This document shows, one piece after another, positions 28,319 to 40,618 of a DNA stretch of 64,000 nucleotides. Both the position numbers and the translations under genes were made by a program. The notes under the pieces are model-generated. The model was not told where the DNA came from and made no database searches. It saw only the letters and a program-made list of their open reading frames with translations. Positions within the stretch are counted from its first letter, which is position 1, and the number at the start of each line of letters is the position of its first letter. Source of the stretch: Carallia brachiata (lineage: Eukaryota > Streptophyta > Magnoliopsida > Malpighiales > Rhizophoraceae); the NCBI GenBank assembly GCA_021464245.1, contig JADCRB010000017.1, positions 283,427 to 347,426 of the forward strand, in the 5' to 3' direction.

Positions 28319-29317
28319 ATATGTATATATTTTTTTATGAGAAAGACAAACTTTATTTATTTAACTAAAAGAGTATTACAATGTCTACAAATATAGGTCA
28401 TAAGCCCCAAACATACAGCTTAAAAAGAGAGTTTCATACTCACAAACTGAGAGCTCAGAGGAGAGACAATCCAAGAAACACAAAAGGCCAACCAGACACA
28501 ACTAGAGACAGACACCACCCACAGAAATGCAGGCAATGACATCCTGGATCCCAACGAAATGTCGGCGAGGAGAAAAAGGGCACCAGCACACGAAGTAAAC
28601 ATGCATAAGGGAAGCAGTGGCTGGTAGACCGGCCTCCATCACCTCAACACAATTGTAGAAAGCCCATATTGACTGCACCAGAAGGCAACTAACACAGATT
28701 GCTCAACGGCAGCATCTCCACCCCTGAACCCCAACTGATGAGCACGACACTCATGCATCCAGCGAAAACTATGTAGGTCGGTTGGACTCAAAAGAGAGAA
28801 GGTCCCCTACCCCCACGCTCAAGGGAAACAGTGGCTGGTAGACCGGCCTCCATCACCTCAACACAGTTGTAGAAAGCCCAGATTGATTGCACCAGAAGGC
28901 AACTAACACAGATTGCTCAGCGGCAGCATCTCCACCCCTAAACCCCAACTGTCGAACACGGCACTCCTGCATCCAGCAAAAACTATGCAGGTCGGTTGGA
29001 CTTAAAAGAGAGAGGGTCCCCCACCCCCACGCTCAACCGAAGCTAAATGAGGGGGGGCACACAGCGGCGCTTGAGACCACTTAGCCCACACCATAGCAGA
29101 AGCCAAAGCACCAAGGCCCCCCCAAAAATAACCATGAGATCAGGCAAAAGAAGTAACCAGGGACCAAAAACTCTTGAAAAAGCACACCACAGCACAGCGG
29201 CCGAGCAAACCACATAGAGACGACTACCGACAGAAGCAAGAAAGGCAGACCGACACACAATAGTGCAGACGGTGCATGATAGCGCAGCAACCAGGCGATT
29301 GTGGTAATGTATCTTTA
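28319..29317 (-). mobile_element. Poly(A)-ended retroelement with an internal tandem repeat
   Basis: A third member of the 21831/25331 family in minus orientation. The 3' end on minus reads AATAAAGTTTGTC with a short A run. The AAGAGAG(A/G)GTCCCC(T/C)AC and CCCCCACGCTCAA blocks correspond to AGAGTCCCTTACCC and CACACCCAAAC in the other copies. Possible target-site duplications are AGAGGATAT at 28310-28318 and 29318-29326. It carries no recognisable enzyme domain. Confidence 0.65.
28607..29034. repeat. 214-bp tandem repeat, two copies
   Basis: Copy 1 is 28607-28820 and copy 2 is 28821-29034. They start AAGGGAAGCAGTGGCTGG and AAGGGAAACAGTGGCTGG and stay aligned without a length change to CCCCCACGCTC, with scattered substitutions. 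The duplication lies inside the retroelement at 28319-29317 and is absent from the related copies at 21831 and 25331. Confidence 0.92.
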
Positions 29318-29326
29318 AGAGGATAT

Positions 29327-32300
29327 GCATTTAAAGACTAGTATCTAAGAAAAGGACCCCGCTACATATACGCATCCTATTACACCGAGAATTAAACACA
29401 GTGACGTGGAATCTGAGCTGGCAGTCTGCAATTTAATTGAAAAAGTGTGAGCAGTTGTCATACGTGTACTAAACATGGGTCCCATATTAATAGTGAACAA
29501 ATGTCAAAAAAAAATATTAATAGTGTGAACAGTACATCTGCAAATTTCAAATTGAGAAGGGGTTAACCGACAAAAGTATATGAAAAGGGAAAGTGATTTT
29601 GAAATTAGGGTTCACTAATTGAGCTAAAAAAAAAAAAAGCAGCAACTTCTCGATGAAAGCCTTTCTGTCGGTTTGCAAATTCAGTGCGAGCATCTAATTA
29701 TGGAGTAAATCTTGACTTGGGTAGTTCGATGAAGAAGTAGACTGAGTTAGTGCATTCACGGAAGATACAGTTTGGGGGCATTTAATATTGGCGCTTCCTA
29801 TGCTTTCTTCAAGCTAGAGGACCTTTTTCACTGCGTTGAAGGAGATCGTAAATGGCTTTGACTTGAAGGAGGCGACCAACGACGAAGGCATTGATGAGAG
29901 AATAACTGGGCTGCGTATTGGCAACAAGCGGTGGCAGCGGCTTATCGAAGGGGAATTCAAGTGGTGGGTATTTGCTGCAAGCGTGGCCGACGAACTTCGT
30001 GGAGTTTTACTGCTGGTAAGTGTGTTATAATGAGTCTGCTTAGGATGCTTTTTTTTTTTTTTTGGGTCAAAGAATGAGAATGCATTCAGTAGAAAGGAAA
30101 TAGTTTAAATTTGGTATTTACGTGGAGAGGTTAATGATGTTAAGCAAAGTAATGTTGTAGTATCCGAGATCTTAAAATTAAAGGTGAACATATAAAGCAG
30201 CAATCGTAAGGGGAGCACTTTGAATTTGTGCAGTGGTGGTTCTACTGTTGGAGTAGAGTTACTATTTGTCTCTGAAACACATTCCAAGTGTAGTAAAGTG
30301 AAAATGGAATTGATGCTAGTATGTTGTGTAGGGAATGATTAATGGTAATTTGGCAATTAGCAAAAAAGAAGATAATTATATAAAGGAATAGGTCGGTTGG
30401 CTAATGGGCATAAAACGCTAAAAAATGGATGGTGGTTGTGCTGAGACATGATGCTGGGTAAAATATGATTTTGTGAAGGTAAATAATTGTGTAGTAAATG
30501 TAGTTTAATGGATCAAGAAGTCTGTCAAAGAAGAGGGGAGTATGAAGGTGGAAACAGACATGATAGGAAATAGTAGCAAAGAAGTGTGAACATGAAGGAA
30601 AAGAAGTTGAAAAAAGTGTTACTGGCTGGAGTATCTTCAAGTAAGGGCAAAAGTTTAATTTATTTTGGATTAAAACGCGGTGGTTTTTTTTTTTTTTAAA
30701 ATAAGTTTTTGATTCCTTGGAAAACGGGAAGTGGTACATGTTGAACAAGAATATGGCAGGTGAAGCTGGGAGGCAAAATGCAATTGTAAGTTTGTTAATT
30801 AGTATAGAAAAAACTAGTAATAAACATTGATGATACTTACCATGCAATGTGACGTAGATTTGAGAGAACGGTAAATTAACTTTACTGCAGGCATCAGTAG
30901 GAAGAACTTGACGGCATTAACTGTTGTAGTTTGTGCACATGTTAATTAGCCTAAAATGCCTGAGACAGAACATTAAAATGCAATTGATGAGAATCCTGGT
31001 GAAGCAGGCTGTTCGAGAAAACAACCGAGACGCGAATGCCAGGATATCAATGTATCCTACTCAGAAGAATAGAGGCATGGTCGTTGTATTATGCATGTCT
31101 ATTTGCATCCATGGTTGTTTGCAACCACATAAACATTGCACAAATTAGTGGCTTTTGGGACTTATTGCGAACTGCTAAAAGGTTAGGTAGTAGCCAGATA
31201 TAGTCATGTAGTGGTCGCACGAGTTATGATTAGAAGTTCGCAGTGCTGTACACGAGGAGCTGTGAGTACTTTGAGAGTTATGTGTACAAGTTAATAGGTG
31301 TTTTATGTTTTTGATGTAGATATTCTACTTTGAGCGACTTGCGTTCAGAGACTTTGTGAGAAAAGCGGAAATGTATATCCACTAGAGTTTTGGGACACAA
31401 ACCGGGTTCGGAGAAGGTTTTGTACGGAGCGCCAGTATACGAAAGTACATCCTACTGAGGTAAATGAATGATATGTTACATTTAAGTGCTTGGTGATTTG
31501 GTGTAATTTCAAAAGATGGTTTTCAATGGGGCTTGCCACATATGTATTTTTTGGTCATGTATGTATGATTTGTTTGAGGAGAAAACAAGTTGGTAACTGA
31601 CATGTAAATTGGTGCAGGCGATTAGTAGTGACATAGGCAAAAAAGGAAAGTGGGAAGAAAAAAGAGATGGCAATGCAAGAAAGCGAGCTACATGTGCAGT
31701 TAAAATTCTTTATACACTAGTATTGCTATGGGAGCTGCTGCATTGGGATAAGTTGTTACAAAATGCAGATCATTTGCAGATTGCTGGTGAATTGCAGAAT
31801 TTGGCTCTAAAATTAATGGCGAAGCACATAACTTCTTTCACAAGATTTTGAAAGAAATGTGAAACAGAGGACTGATGGCAGAATAGTTGCAGTGAGGCAG
31901 CTTGTTGATGTCAATGACAGCGAAGGCACTTGCGAAAGCTTGTGTGCAATGAAGAGGAAGAGACGCATCCATAGTGTGCATATATAATCTCATAGTGAGG
32001 ATTTATGTTGGAGTTAATGTGCAAAGCTGCAATATATAAACAAATGTGGATGCAATCTGCTATAAAGATAGCTAAGTGTACTGCAAGCAAAGTTGTATTC
32101 TTTATTTGCAATGAAACTGGAACGTAAAGTTGTATTCAGCGTTTTCAATTTATCGTTTTTAGAGATGAGTGATGCAGTATGAACATGGTGACCAGACAAA
32201 AATATTAACATTGTAAATATTTCCTTTGTTCCCTAAAAGGTCACCCACCTACCAATAAGCGAGAAGGAGGACGGGGTTAATGTAGGTGAACCAGCCAAAA

Positions 32301-35300
32301 AATTTCATGAATTAGATAAACATAGAGGGATGCGAATGCGAGGAAAAAACTTGAGCTGTAGTGAGGAAAAATAGAATACGTCCGTAACTTAAACAAAAAA
32401 CTTACTGGATGACATAGCTGGTAATGCTGAATAATGGAAGAGTTGTTTCCCTATAAATCTGAGTTGCGTGTTGCAGTCCCTATACTAATTAATTAAAATT
32501 AAGTAGCACAAATGACTAATAAAACAAGACATAAAAAGTTTGTTATTCCCAAAAACCAAAAATTAGTTAAAGTTAAATTATTTACATAGATTTTTATGCA
32601 AACAATAAAAGGCATTAAGATTAATAAGTATAGTAACTGGAAAAAAAAATTGAGTAATAATTGTATATGATGAGAACCGTTGCATCAAGCGAGAGACGAA
32701 TTTAGCTTATGAAACAACGAGATATAAAGTAGCAAAGAGACACTATTTGAAAAACATGACATATGAAGGGATGAGTAAATCAAATTTGAAATGAATTTCA
32801 AATTTTACGATTTTTTCAGTACTTGGTTATTGAAATTGTTATTATTATCCTACTAAATGGGAAAAAATAATTGATATTTTAATACAGTTAGTTTGCAGTG
32901 CATAAACATTTCTTTAACATTTGCGTCTATTTCACTTTATTTTGTATTATAAATAACGTGTTACAATTTACTTTACAAAAATTATATAATAATTATACAA
33001 ATTTCAATAGATTCTATTTACACATATACTTACAACATTTTCAATTTATTCAAGCAACTGCAACTTTTCTCTTCCTTTTAATTTGATTTTCAATAACTTG
33101 AGCTCAATTGCTTCTAATTCACTCAAATTAAAAAATTGTTAAACTTTATTTAACCAATTACTCCAACTGTTGAATTCATTTTTTGCCTTGTGAGTAAGTT
33201 TGAAAAAGATTTAATTTAATTCTTATACACATTATTTGTTAGTACATAGACACAGTAAACATTTGTTTCCTACGGAAATAACAACTGCGCATGTTCCATT
33301 CATGTTGGGGCAGCATCCTTTTTAAATGAGTCGTTACAACTTAATTTTTTCCAAACTACTCAAAAATATATGCTCATTATTTTCTTTTACATTAAAGATT
33401 AAGCTACAAACTAATTACTAGCAAATATAAGCACTATACCTCTCCAAAAAGGCTCATTTCATATTCATTGCCACAGTCAAACATTTATACATGCATAACC
33501 AGAGCCTAAGAACCAAACTGGAAACTGCTAATTATGCGGAATATTGCATATATTACTAAGACATAAATTGGTCACTTCCGAACTCATTTGCTTTCATGCC
33601 AAACTGCTTCAATTTTTTAATCTGAGTTGGGATCGACTACTCAGGCCTGTGTATTCAGGAACCACTGGCTGCTAACTTGTTCAACGAAGCATTTCGATTT
33701 GCCCGCTTGTCAAGTACTCCACCCTGTTGACAAATGTGAAAAAACTAACAAAGAAGGGAAAGGGAGACTACATATGTGAAAGTTGAAGTAACATTTTTAA
33801 AAGTTCTTTCACATTAGCTAACCGCTTAGCCACATCAGATAGGACGCATGGCTATGATTTGGTGAGGTGCTTTCAGTTCTTTCGGCAAAGGCACTATCAA
33901 GGTTAACGCGCCAGTTGTTACACTGCAATGGCTAGTAGACATGCTCTGCCGTTGTCTGCTATTGCTAAGAATATAGCGGGTCGTATATAATTGAGTTTCA
34001 CAAAGGGTTATACACACACATGCATAGCGACAAGTCCCGCACAATACATGATGCCAAACTAAATAGTTTATTTGTTGGCTATTACGCGCTTAAATCTTCT
34101 TTCCTTCAAACTCTAGCCTTTTATGATGCTATGTTGTTAACCATATACAAATTCATGTATTATTTTTTCTTTTAAAATTTTTACTAATTTATGCCAACTA
34201 AATTACAAATCAATTTATTGTTGTTACTAAAGCAAACATGTGATGCAAATTCCAGTCATGTTTGTTTATTTATTTTTATTCTTTTATCCCTTTATTCTTT
34301 TATGCCAACCAACATTAATCAAATCTTTCTATCGTACTATGATTTCACATGGTCTTTCATTAATCAATATTTTCTTCATCTAACGTTTTGCTCTACTTTT
34401 TACTCAACAATTTCTCTTTCCCAACGTCTTTCCTTTTACTCTGTACATATCCACCATTTTTGGGCTTCCCATTCTATAATGCCTTTTGGTTTCACCTAGT
34501 TTCAATTTTTGGCAAAAATTTTTTTCCTTTCTTTTCCTAAATCCCCCTAGATAATATGTCTTCGTCTTACTGTCTTCCCTATCTTTTCTTCCATATCTTC
34601 TCTTGCACAAAATTTGCAGTCCCCGTTCTTCCCTTTGTTGTTTGTTTGCTTATCAAAAAGTCGTTCCTCCTGCTCTACCTTCAACATCTATTCTACTTTT
34701 TTAGTAACTCAGTTTTATGTTCGTTCATTTATACTATTTTTAACCTATATCCGCTATTTCTCATACATGATAAATCAACTTTATTAACTCACAATTTCTA
34801 ACCTGTAAATCTTCTCCTTGTGTTACATATCATTGTCTCACAAAAATACGACATCATTTCAAGTATACCTTTTCAATGACCACCACAAAATTCTTACTTT
34901 TTGCTAAACAAGCACGCAGGCCTTTTAAACTGAAAAATCAGAAGCTAATTACTCTATATAACCACTACCAATAGACACAGCCACACATATAAAGTTTGTG
35001 CCCTTTGGAGATTAATTAAACAACTTCCAATCTCTTGTAAATTCATAACAAATTTCCTATTGCATCCGTCGAACAGAATAATACATATCAATCAACCATC
35101 AAATAACAATTACAAAAATCAATAAATTTGGTCTTCTTTTAGCAAACTTCACAACACATTTACCTTCACTGATTGTACGTTTAGTTCAGGTGTAAGCATA
35201 ACTTCAAGATTTCATACTATCAACACCACCCACATAAAGTAGTATGAAATTACTCTACAAAAAGATTTTAAAATAAAATTATATACCCGATAAACTTTAC

Positions 35301-36890
35301 GCATTATACAAATTCATGTGAATCAAACTTAATTTGTAAATACGCAGAACAACAGAACAGGACATATTTCAAAATTAATCCCTTACGATTTACGCTTTCT
35401 CCCTGATTGAATGATTTTTGTCCGGTGTCTCTTCAATGCAAAATCACACCTGGGTTACCCAGGTCTGCATCTCTCCTGCGCCCCTTCTTCTACTCCACCT
35501 CTTTTGCAGTTCCCTCCTTATATCCGAATTTTGGAGATCGTCCTACTTGCAAGAACACCCAAGGGTCCACAATGGCGTTTTGCAAATCAATCGTCCTATT
35601 TCGAGATAGGAATATTGAAATTTAACAAGAACAAGGGTTCCAGGGTCGTCTTCCTTGTTAGATTCAAACAGAAGCTTTTAAAGGATCTTCTTTGCTTTAC
35701 AGAGGATTTCTTTCGGCGCGATAATCAAATTCACATTTCTTTTGACTCAAGTTTTAGGGGGAATCTTTTGGAAATTACAAAAATGTCATTTGCCACGTTT
35801 TTTTCCAGGTTCCACGTAGATATACTTTTTTATATCCTCCACGTCAGATGTGTGCACGGCTCGGTGCATGGTCTGCGTTTCTTAAACTTTTCCACTAAGA
35901 AAAAAACTGAGAAAGAAAAAAAAATTGTATAATCAGTGTGCATTTAATGCCCTTTAAGAATCGTGTGAATTATAAGATGAGAAAAACTAAAGAGTAACAA
36001 AAAATGTAGACTAATTATATCTTATATGAATTTATAAATTAATGAAACTTAAAGAGAAAAAATTATTGTATTGTCTTCGTATTACTCTAATGTTATTTTT
36101 TAGGGTTAATACAGAAAAGAAAATTTTTCAATTTTGTGTCAAGTAATAAATTTAGCACCAATTTTAAAAAATAACAGTTTAGCCATATTTAAATTTTTTT
36201 ATAAAATAAATCTAGCATGTTGTAATATTTCTTAAATAGAATTTGTATGTGTCGATGACATGACAATCATACGGGTTACCAGACATTAACGCGTATGAAT
36301 GTCATGTTATTGAGACAGCCAGATTCTTATAAACATGTCATTGAAACATATGGATGCTGTTCATAAGAAATTGTGTTAGATTTATTACAAAAAAATTTAT
36401 GAGGGATAAACTGTTAATTTTTAAAATTAGTGCTAAATTTGTTACTATATACAAAGTTGATGATTTTTTTTTGTATATTAACCCTATTCTTTATGTATCA
36501 ATACGTGACATAACGATAAAAAAGTAACAAAAAATGAAATATATTTTATCGTTTCATATTTATTATTACATAAAGTACATACGCAGTTACAAAAAAAATT
36601 AATAATTTGTTATTTTTTTAATCCACGTCAGAACAACTTAATATAGACTTCGACTCCAATACTTCTTCCCTTTTTTTTAAGCAATATCCTCCTCAAATGG
36701 ATATGAACTCAAAAACAATAAGAAACCTCCCGTATCATCTGGGCAAGCAACCCTTTAAATCTCATAAAAAGTTAATAGTTAGTTATTTTTTGAATACATT
36801 TCGAGACAAAATCTTCTGACTCTCAATCCATGCCAAAAAAAAAAGCTTGTCATAACTGACTTAATCTAACTGTTGGTAAACGAGATTCAC
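29327..36890. other. Long region without a recognised gene, strand-asymmetric composition
   Basis: No protein or RNA gene could be identified. From about 29600 to 32300 the plus strand is poor in C and rich in G and A. From about 33100 to 35500 it is instead poor in G, so that the minus strand looks like the first half. At 29850-30015 a GC-richer stretch could encode a short peptide (LRIGNKRWQRLIEGEFKWW) and ends in CTGGTAAGT, a good donor site. Around 35410-35930 a 173-codon plus-strand frame is open but matches no family I know. A near-perfect palindrome, ACCTGGGT-T-ACCCAGGT, lies at 35448-35464. Segments 35940-36890 are plain AT-rich DNA. The block could be a large decayed transposon. Confidence 0.4.
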
Positions 36891-37830
36891 GTTTTTTTTT
36901 TTTGAAATAGAATCATTTCATTAATACGCAGTAAATTCGTACATGAGGTTGATGCATAAGTGTCAGAAATATCTACTTAAAGCAGGAAAGCAAATTAATA
37001 AAAATGGCCTACACATCATGTGCTCAAATTGACCATTGCCAAATATGGCACAAAGCCCGCGACAATATATCGGATTGCAACTAGACCTATTTAACCCCGA
37101 AGTGTTAACTAGGCCTAATACAGTTGGAAAAAATTGGATACAACAGCACCTATTGTACATCGATGGGTAGACTAATGACAGAGATCGTACCAGTATTTCC
37201 GACAACGAATTCCAAAACGACTAAACTACGAAAATTAAAAAAAAAATACACAGTCATAACAAAGCACCCAACCATTAAAAGTCCAATAGAAGCCATTTCT
37301 AACAATTCCAACGACGGTGCCGGTAGCGACGGAGATGTGGTCGACGACGGAGGGAACGTGATCGGTGGTGGTGACTGCACTGGCAGAGGTTGCAATGCAG
37401 GGGGGCTCCAGTGGTGGTAGCTCGAGTTCCAGAAGGGTATGCATCAGCCATCGCACTGGCGGCCGGTATAGCAGTGCTAGAAGCAAAGGCAGTCTCAGAG
37501 ACGAGGACGCTGGCAACCTGTAAGACAGAGCTGGTGCTGGAAACAACAAACGAGGTCAAATATCACCTCGTAGATTTGGAACTGGAACGGCCTTGGGTGA
37601 CATTATCAAAGCTCGAACTGACTAAAAACAAGCCAAAAAGCCCTAATTTTTCCATTTAGAGGTTTGATGGGCAAGGAAAACGGAGGGGATATGGAGGGAA
37701 GATTGAAACTCCAAAAAGGGAGGCAGAAAATAGAAGAGAAAGGTTCCATATCAATCACCTCCACTGGCTAGTGAGGGGCTAGTCTTTGGAGCAAACTGAT
37801 AGAGTTTTTGAGAAAGAGAGAGAATAGATA
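36891..37830 (-). mobile_element. Poly(A)-ended retroelement, minus orientation
   Basis: On the minus strand this element runs from about 37830 (uncertain) to a poly(A) tail (T run at 36892-36903), with TTAATGAAATGATTCTATTT just before it. The 3' half resembles the insert at 23909-24591 in unit B. The 5' half is GC-richer and encodes nothing I recognise: Ser/Thr/Ala-rich frames only. The 5' edge and the target-site duplication are unclear. AAACGAGATTCAC and AAAGAGATTACA at the two sides are a weak candidate pair. Confidence 0.55.
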
Positions 37831-40339
37831 GAAAAAAAAAAAAAACACTCGTTAAAGAGATTACATTTAGCGCTCTAAAAAATAGAGATGATGATATTAA
37901 AATAAAAAACACTTAGTATAATTTATTCGTCACAAATTTTAAAATTTAGGTTAAAATCTACTATTGGAACCAAACATCATCATGGACATTTGAACTCTCT
38001 ACCAACTCTAACCGCAAAAGAAAAAAAAAAAAAAAAGCACTGAATGTAAGAGGCACCAACTGACAGTAGCCTAACCTCATACAATGTTCGAGAGTTCTAC
38101 ACAAACCGATAGGAAACGAAGTCTCATGATGTCTAACAACGATGCTTTATTCGCAAGTTGCATTATACACTTGAGATCTCAGAAGAAAAAGAACCATTAT
38201 TGGTCAAATCCCCCCCCCCCCCGGCCCCCAGCGCAAAAAAAAAAAAAACCAACACCAAGAAAAATAAATCGCAATCAACGAATTCAAAGAGAATTATGAG
38301 TAGGCTTTGCTCTTCAGGCTGTTTGGGACAGTAACTAAATGATGTCTTTACTTTGTCTTTTGATTCATATTTCAGGTCTTTTTTTTTTTTTCTATTAGGG
38401 GAATCTCTTTTTTTTCATAATTCTCATACTTGTTATTTTCATATTTAATATCAAGACCTTTAAAATAGAAACTAATGGGTGTCCCCTAAGAAATATTTCA
38501 GGTCATAATTAATCTGTGTGTTACGGACAAGCCAAGACAGATGTAGAGGATAAATAATATTAGATCATCCCCTGCAGAGAAGAGAAGGTAACAAAAATAA
38601 GAAAGCAAAAACAATAACCACTTATGTTGTGACAAAAATGGTGCACCTACCCCATCCACCGTCTTTGTGAAAGCAATGTTTGGTGTTTCAGGACTTGGTA
38701 TTATTGTTCTTTATATCTTTCTTCGGTGCAATAAGTAGCGATTGATAATAGCAACTTTCACCAAAGTCCCACCTCATCATGTCTGGTTTTGTTCATCAAA
38801 AACAAAAAGGGCATCCTCAAATCCTTTGTTGGGACTTGGGATGCTTCGCATCAAGGGAATATTATACAAACAACCACTCGCACAAACATCCACAACCACT
38901 TTTTTAGGTCTATCTCACACACAAGGTAGTAATCTAGAAATAATTATAGATTAAGAGAAAAATATTATGGTTTTAACATGGCTTTGGATACCTCAAAATT
39001 TCGCTCTCGCTTTGGTTTTTTTAGGAGTTAACTATTGAAATGTCAGCATGTCCATGCAATACTTTTTGGAACAGAACAAATTGAAATGAATCAAAATAAT
39101 AATTCTTTTTTGTTTAATAATTTCAATTAATCCATCGGTTTAACCTGAGGGTCTTAATTAAACAGTTCATAAGTTAAATTTTTTTCTCTTTTGTTAGAAA
39201 CATCTCCCAAATTATATAACAAGCCATAAAAAGAATGATGCTTGAGAGACAACAAATCAAGATTATAATTCCAAGGAATACATTGTGAGATGTGTTTGAA
39301 CGGCATGTCCCATAACTTTGACTGTTAATTTAGCAGCCATGTTGATACACTTTACAAATTCTTTATCAATACTCTTGATTGCATAACAATGATTTCAGAT
39401 TGTTGAATAATGGTGGATTGACACAAAAAAGGGGTAGCATTACCTTTTTTTTTTTTTCATGGCCGTGGGCCTGTGGCATAGCAGCCACGAATTATTGGCT
39501 AACATGGCTTCCATTTTAGCCATAGTATGCAAGTAAATAGTACGATATGAAAAATTGGATCTACTTGCTCAAAAACGAAGAAAAAAAAATTGTTTATAAT
39601 AACAAAATTACATAATTATACGTAATATAAATATAACAATGTAATTTTATATAATAGTATTTGACAATTTAGTTTTTATATAAATTTAACCCTCCAAAGT
39701 TTTTTTTTTTTTTATGTTGTGATTGGATATGAAGAAAGTGAATAAAATAAAAAGAATAGAAAATAGTACAGTAACAATAATGTTATGATTGATAAAAAGT
39801 AATGATTAAAAGTTGTAAGAAAGAAAATAAATAATAATTTATGAAAAAAGTAAAAAATAATTATTTGAATTGATAAATAAATAAATATAAATAAATAAAA
39901 AATATTTTCCTATCATTTTCCTTTATTTTTTCTTTAAAAATTTTCAATCACGGCCTTAAAGGCCTTCGCAACAAGACAAAAAAAAATTTCCCTTAAAATT
40001 TACCATGCCTGCCAACTAGCTTTAATTGCGTCAACCCCATCCCGTGAGTCCTACGCCATTCTGTTCACCACGGGGAGAAGTTTCTTGGGATGCTTTCTGA
40101 CAGTAAAAATTTTCGCTAGATCTTTTGCGCTCTGCCAGACTGTTTGTCCAATAATGTCTGTGTTTCACATGACTAGTCAAAATATAAAATGAAAAAAAGT
40201 CAACTAACAAGTGAAAATATGTGAAAATGACATATGAAAAAAAATTTTGATTTAATAAAAAAATTTAAAATAATAATAAATTGATTAAAATTATTAAATA
40301 TTTAAATTAAAATTTTTAAAAATAAACATTGACATTCCA
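37831..40339. other. AT-rich intergenic DNA
   Basis: No gene was found. It contains homopolymer runs (A at 37833-37846, a 13-base C run at 38210-38222) and an AT-rich block at 39715-39950 built from GAAAATAAATAATAATTTATG-like units. Those units resemble the repeats at 2700-2930 and 41222-41480. Confidence 0.5.
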
Positions 40340-40618
40340 TTGTTGGGAAGACAGCAAAGGTAGCATTGATTTGCTCTTCTGGCATTGCTGCTGATGTCAG
40401 GAACCTGGCAAATGGTTTCAGTTCCTTTATTATTAAACATATTTAGTAGGCAAGTTAATGATGTAGCTCATTGCATTGTCAAATTTGCTTTATCTTGTAT
40501 TGTTGAGGCTTCATGGCATCGGGATCATATTCTGCATGTCTCCACCCCATCACTTGCAATTGGCTTTCGTTATCAAGTTCAATGAAATTACCAATTTTTC
40601 CTTATAAAAAAAAAAAAA
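40340..40618 (+). mobile_element. Decayed LINE 3' end with an RNase H-domain remnant
   Basis: The stretch encodes, in two frames, pieces typical of the C-terminal RNase H-like domain of plant L1 LINEs: DVRNLANGFSSFIIKHI from about 40394, then SRQVNDVAHCIVKFALS after a one-base shift near 40446. An AATGAAATTACC segment and a poly(A) run (40606-40618) follow, as expected at a LINE 3' end. The element is strongly 5'-truncated and inactive. Identification rests on remembered motif similarity. Confidence 0.6.

Noticed and set aside
35411..35932. 173-codon plus-strand open frame
   Set aside because: No family motif, no coherent neighbours, and the end is low-complexity Lys/Glu. Overlapping frames are equally open, so chance is likely.
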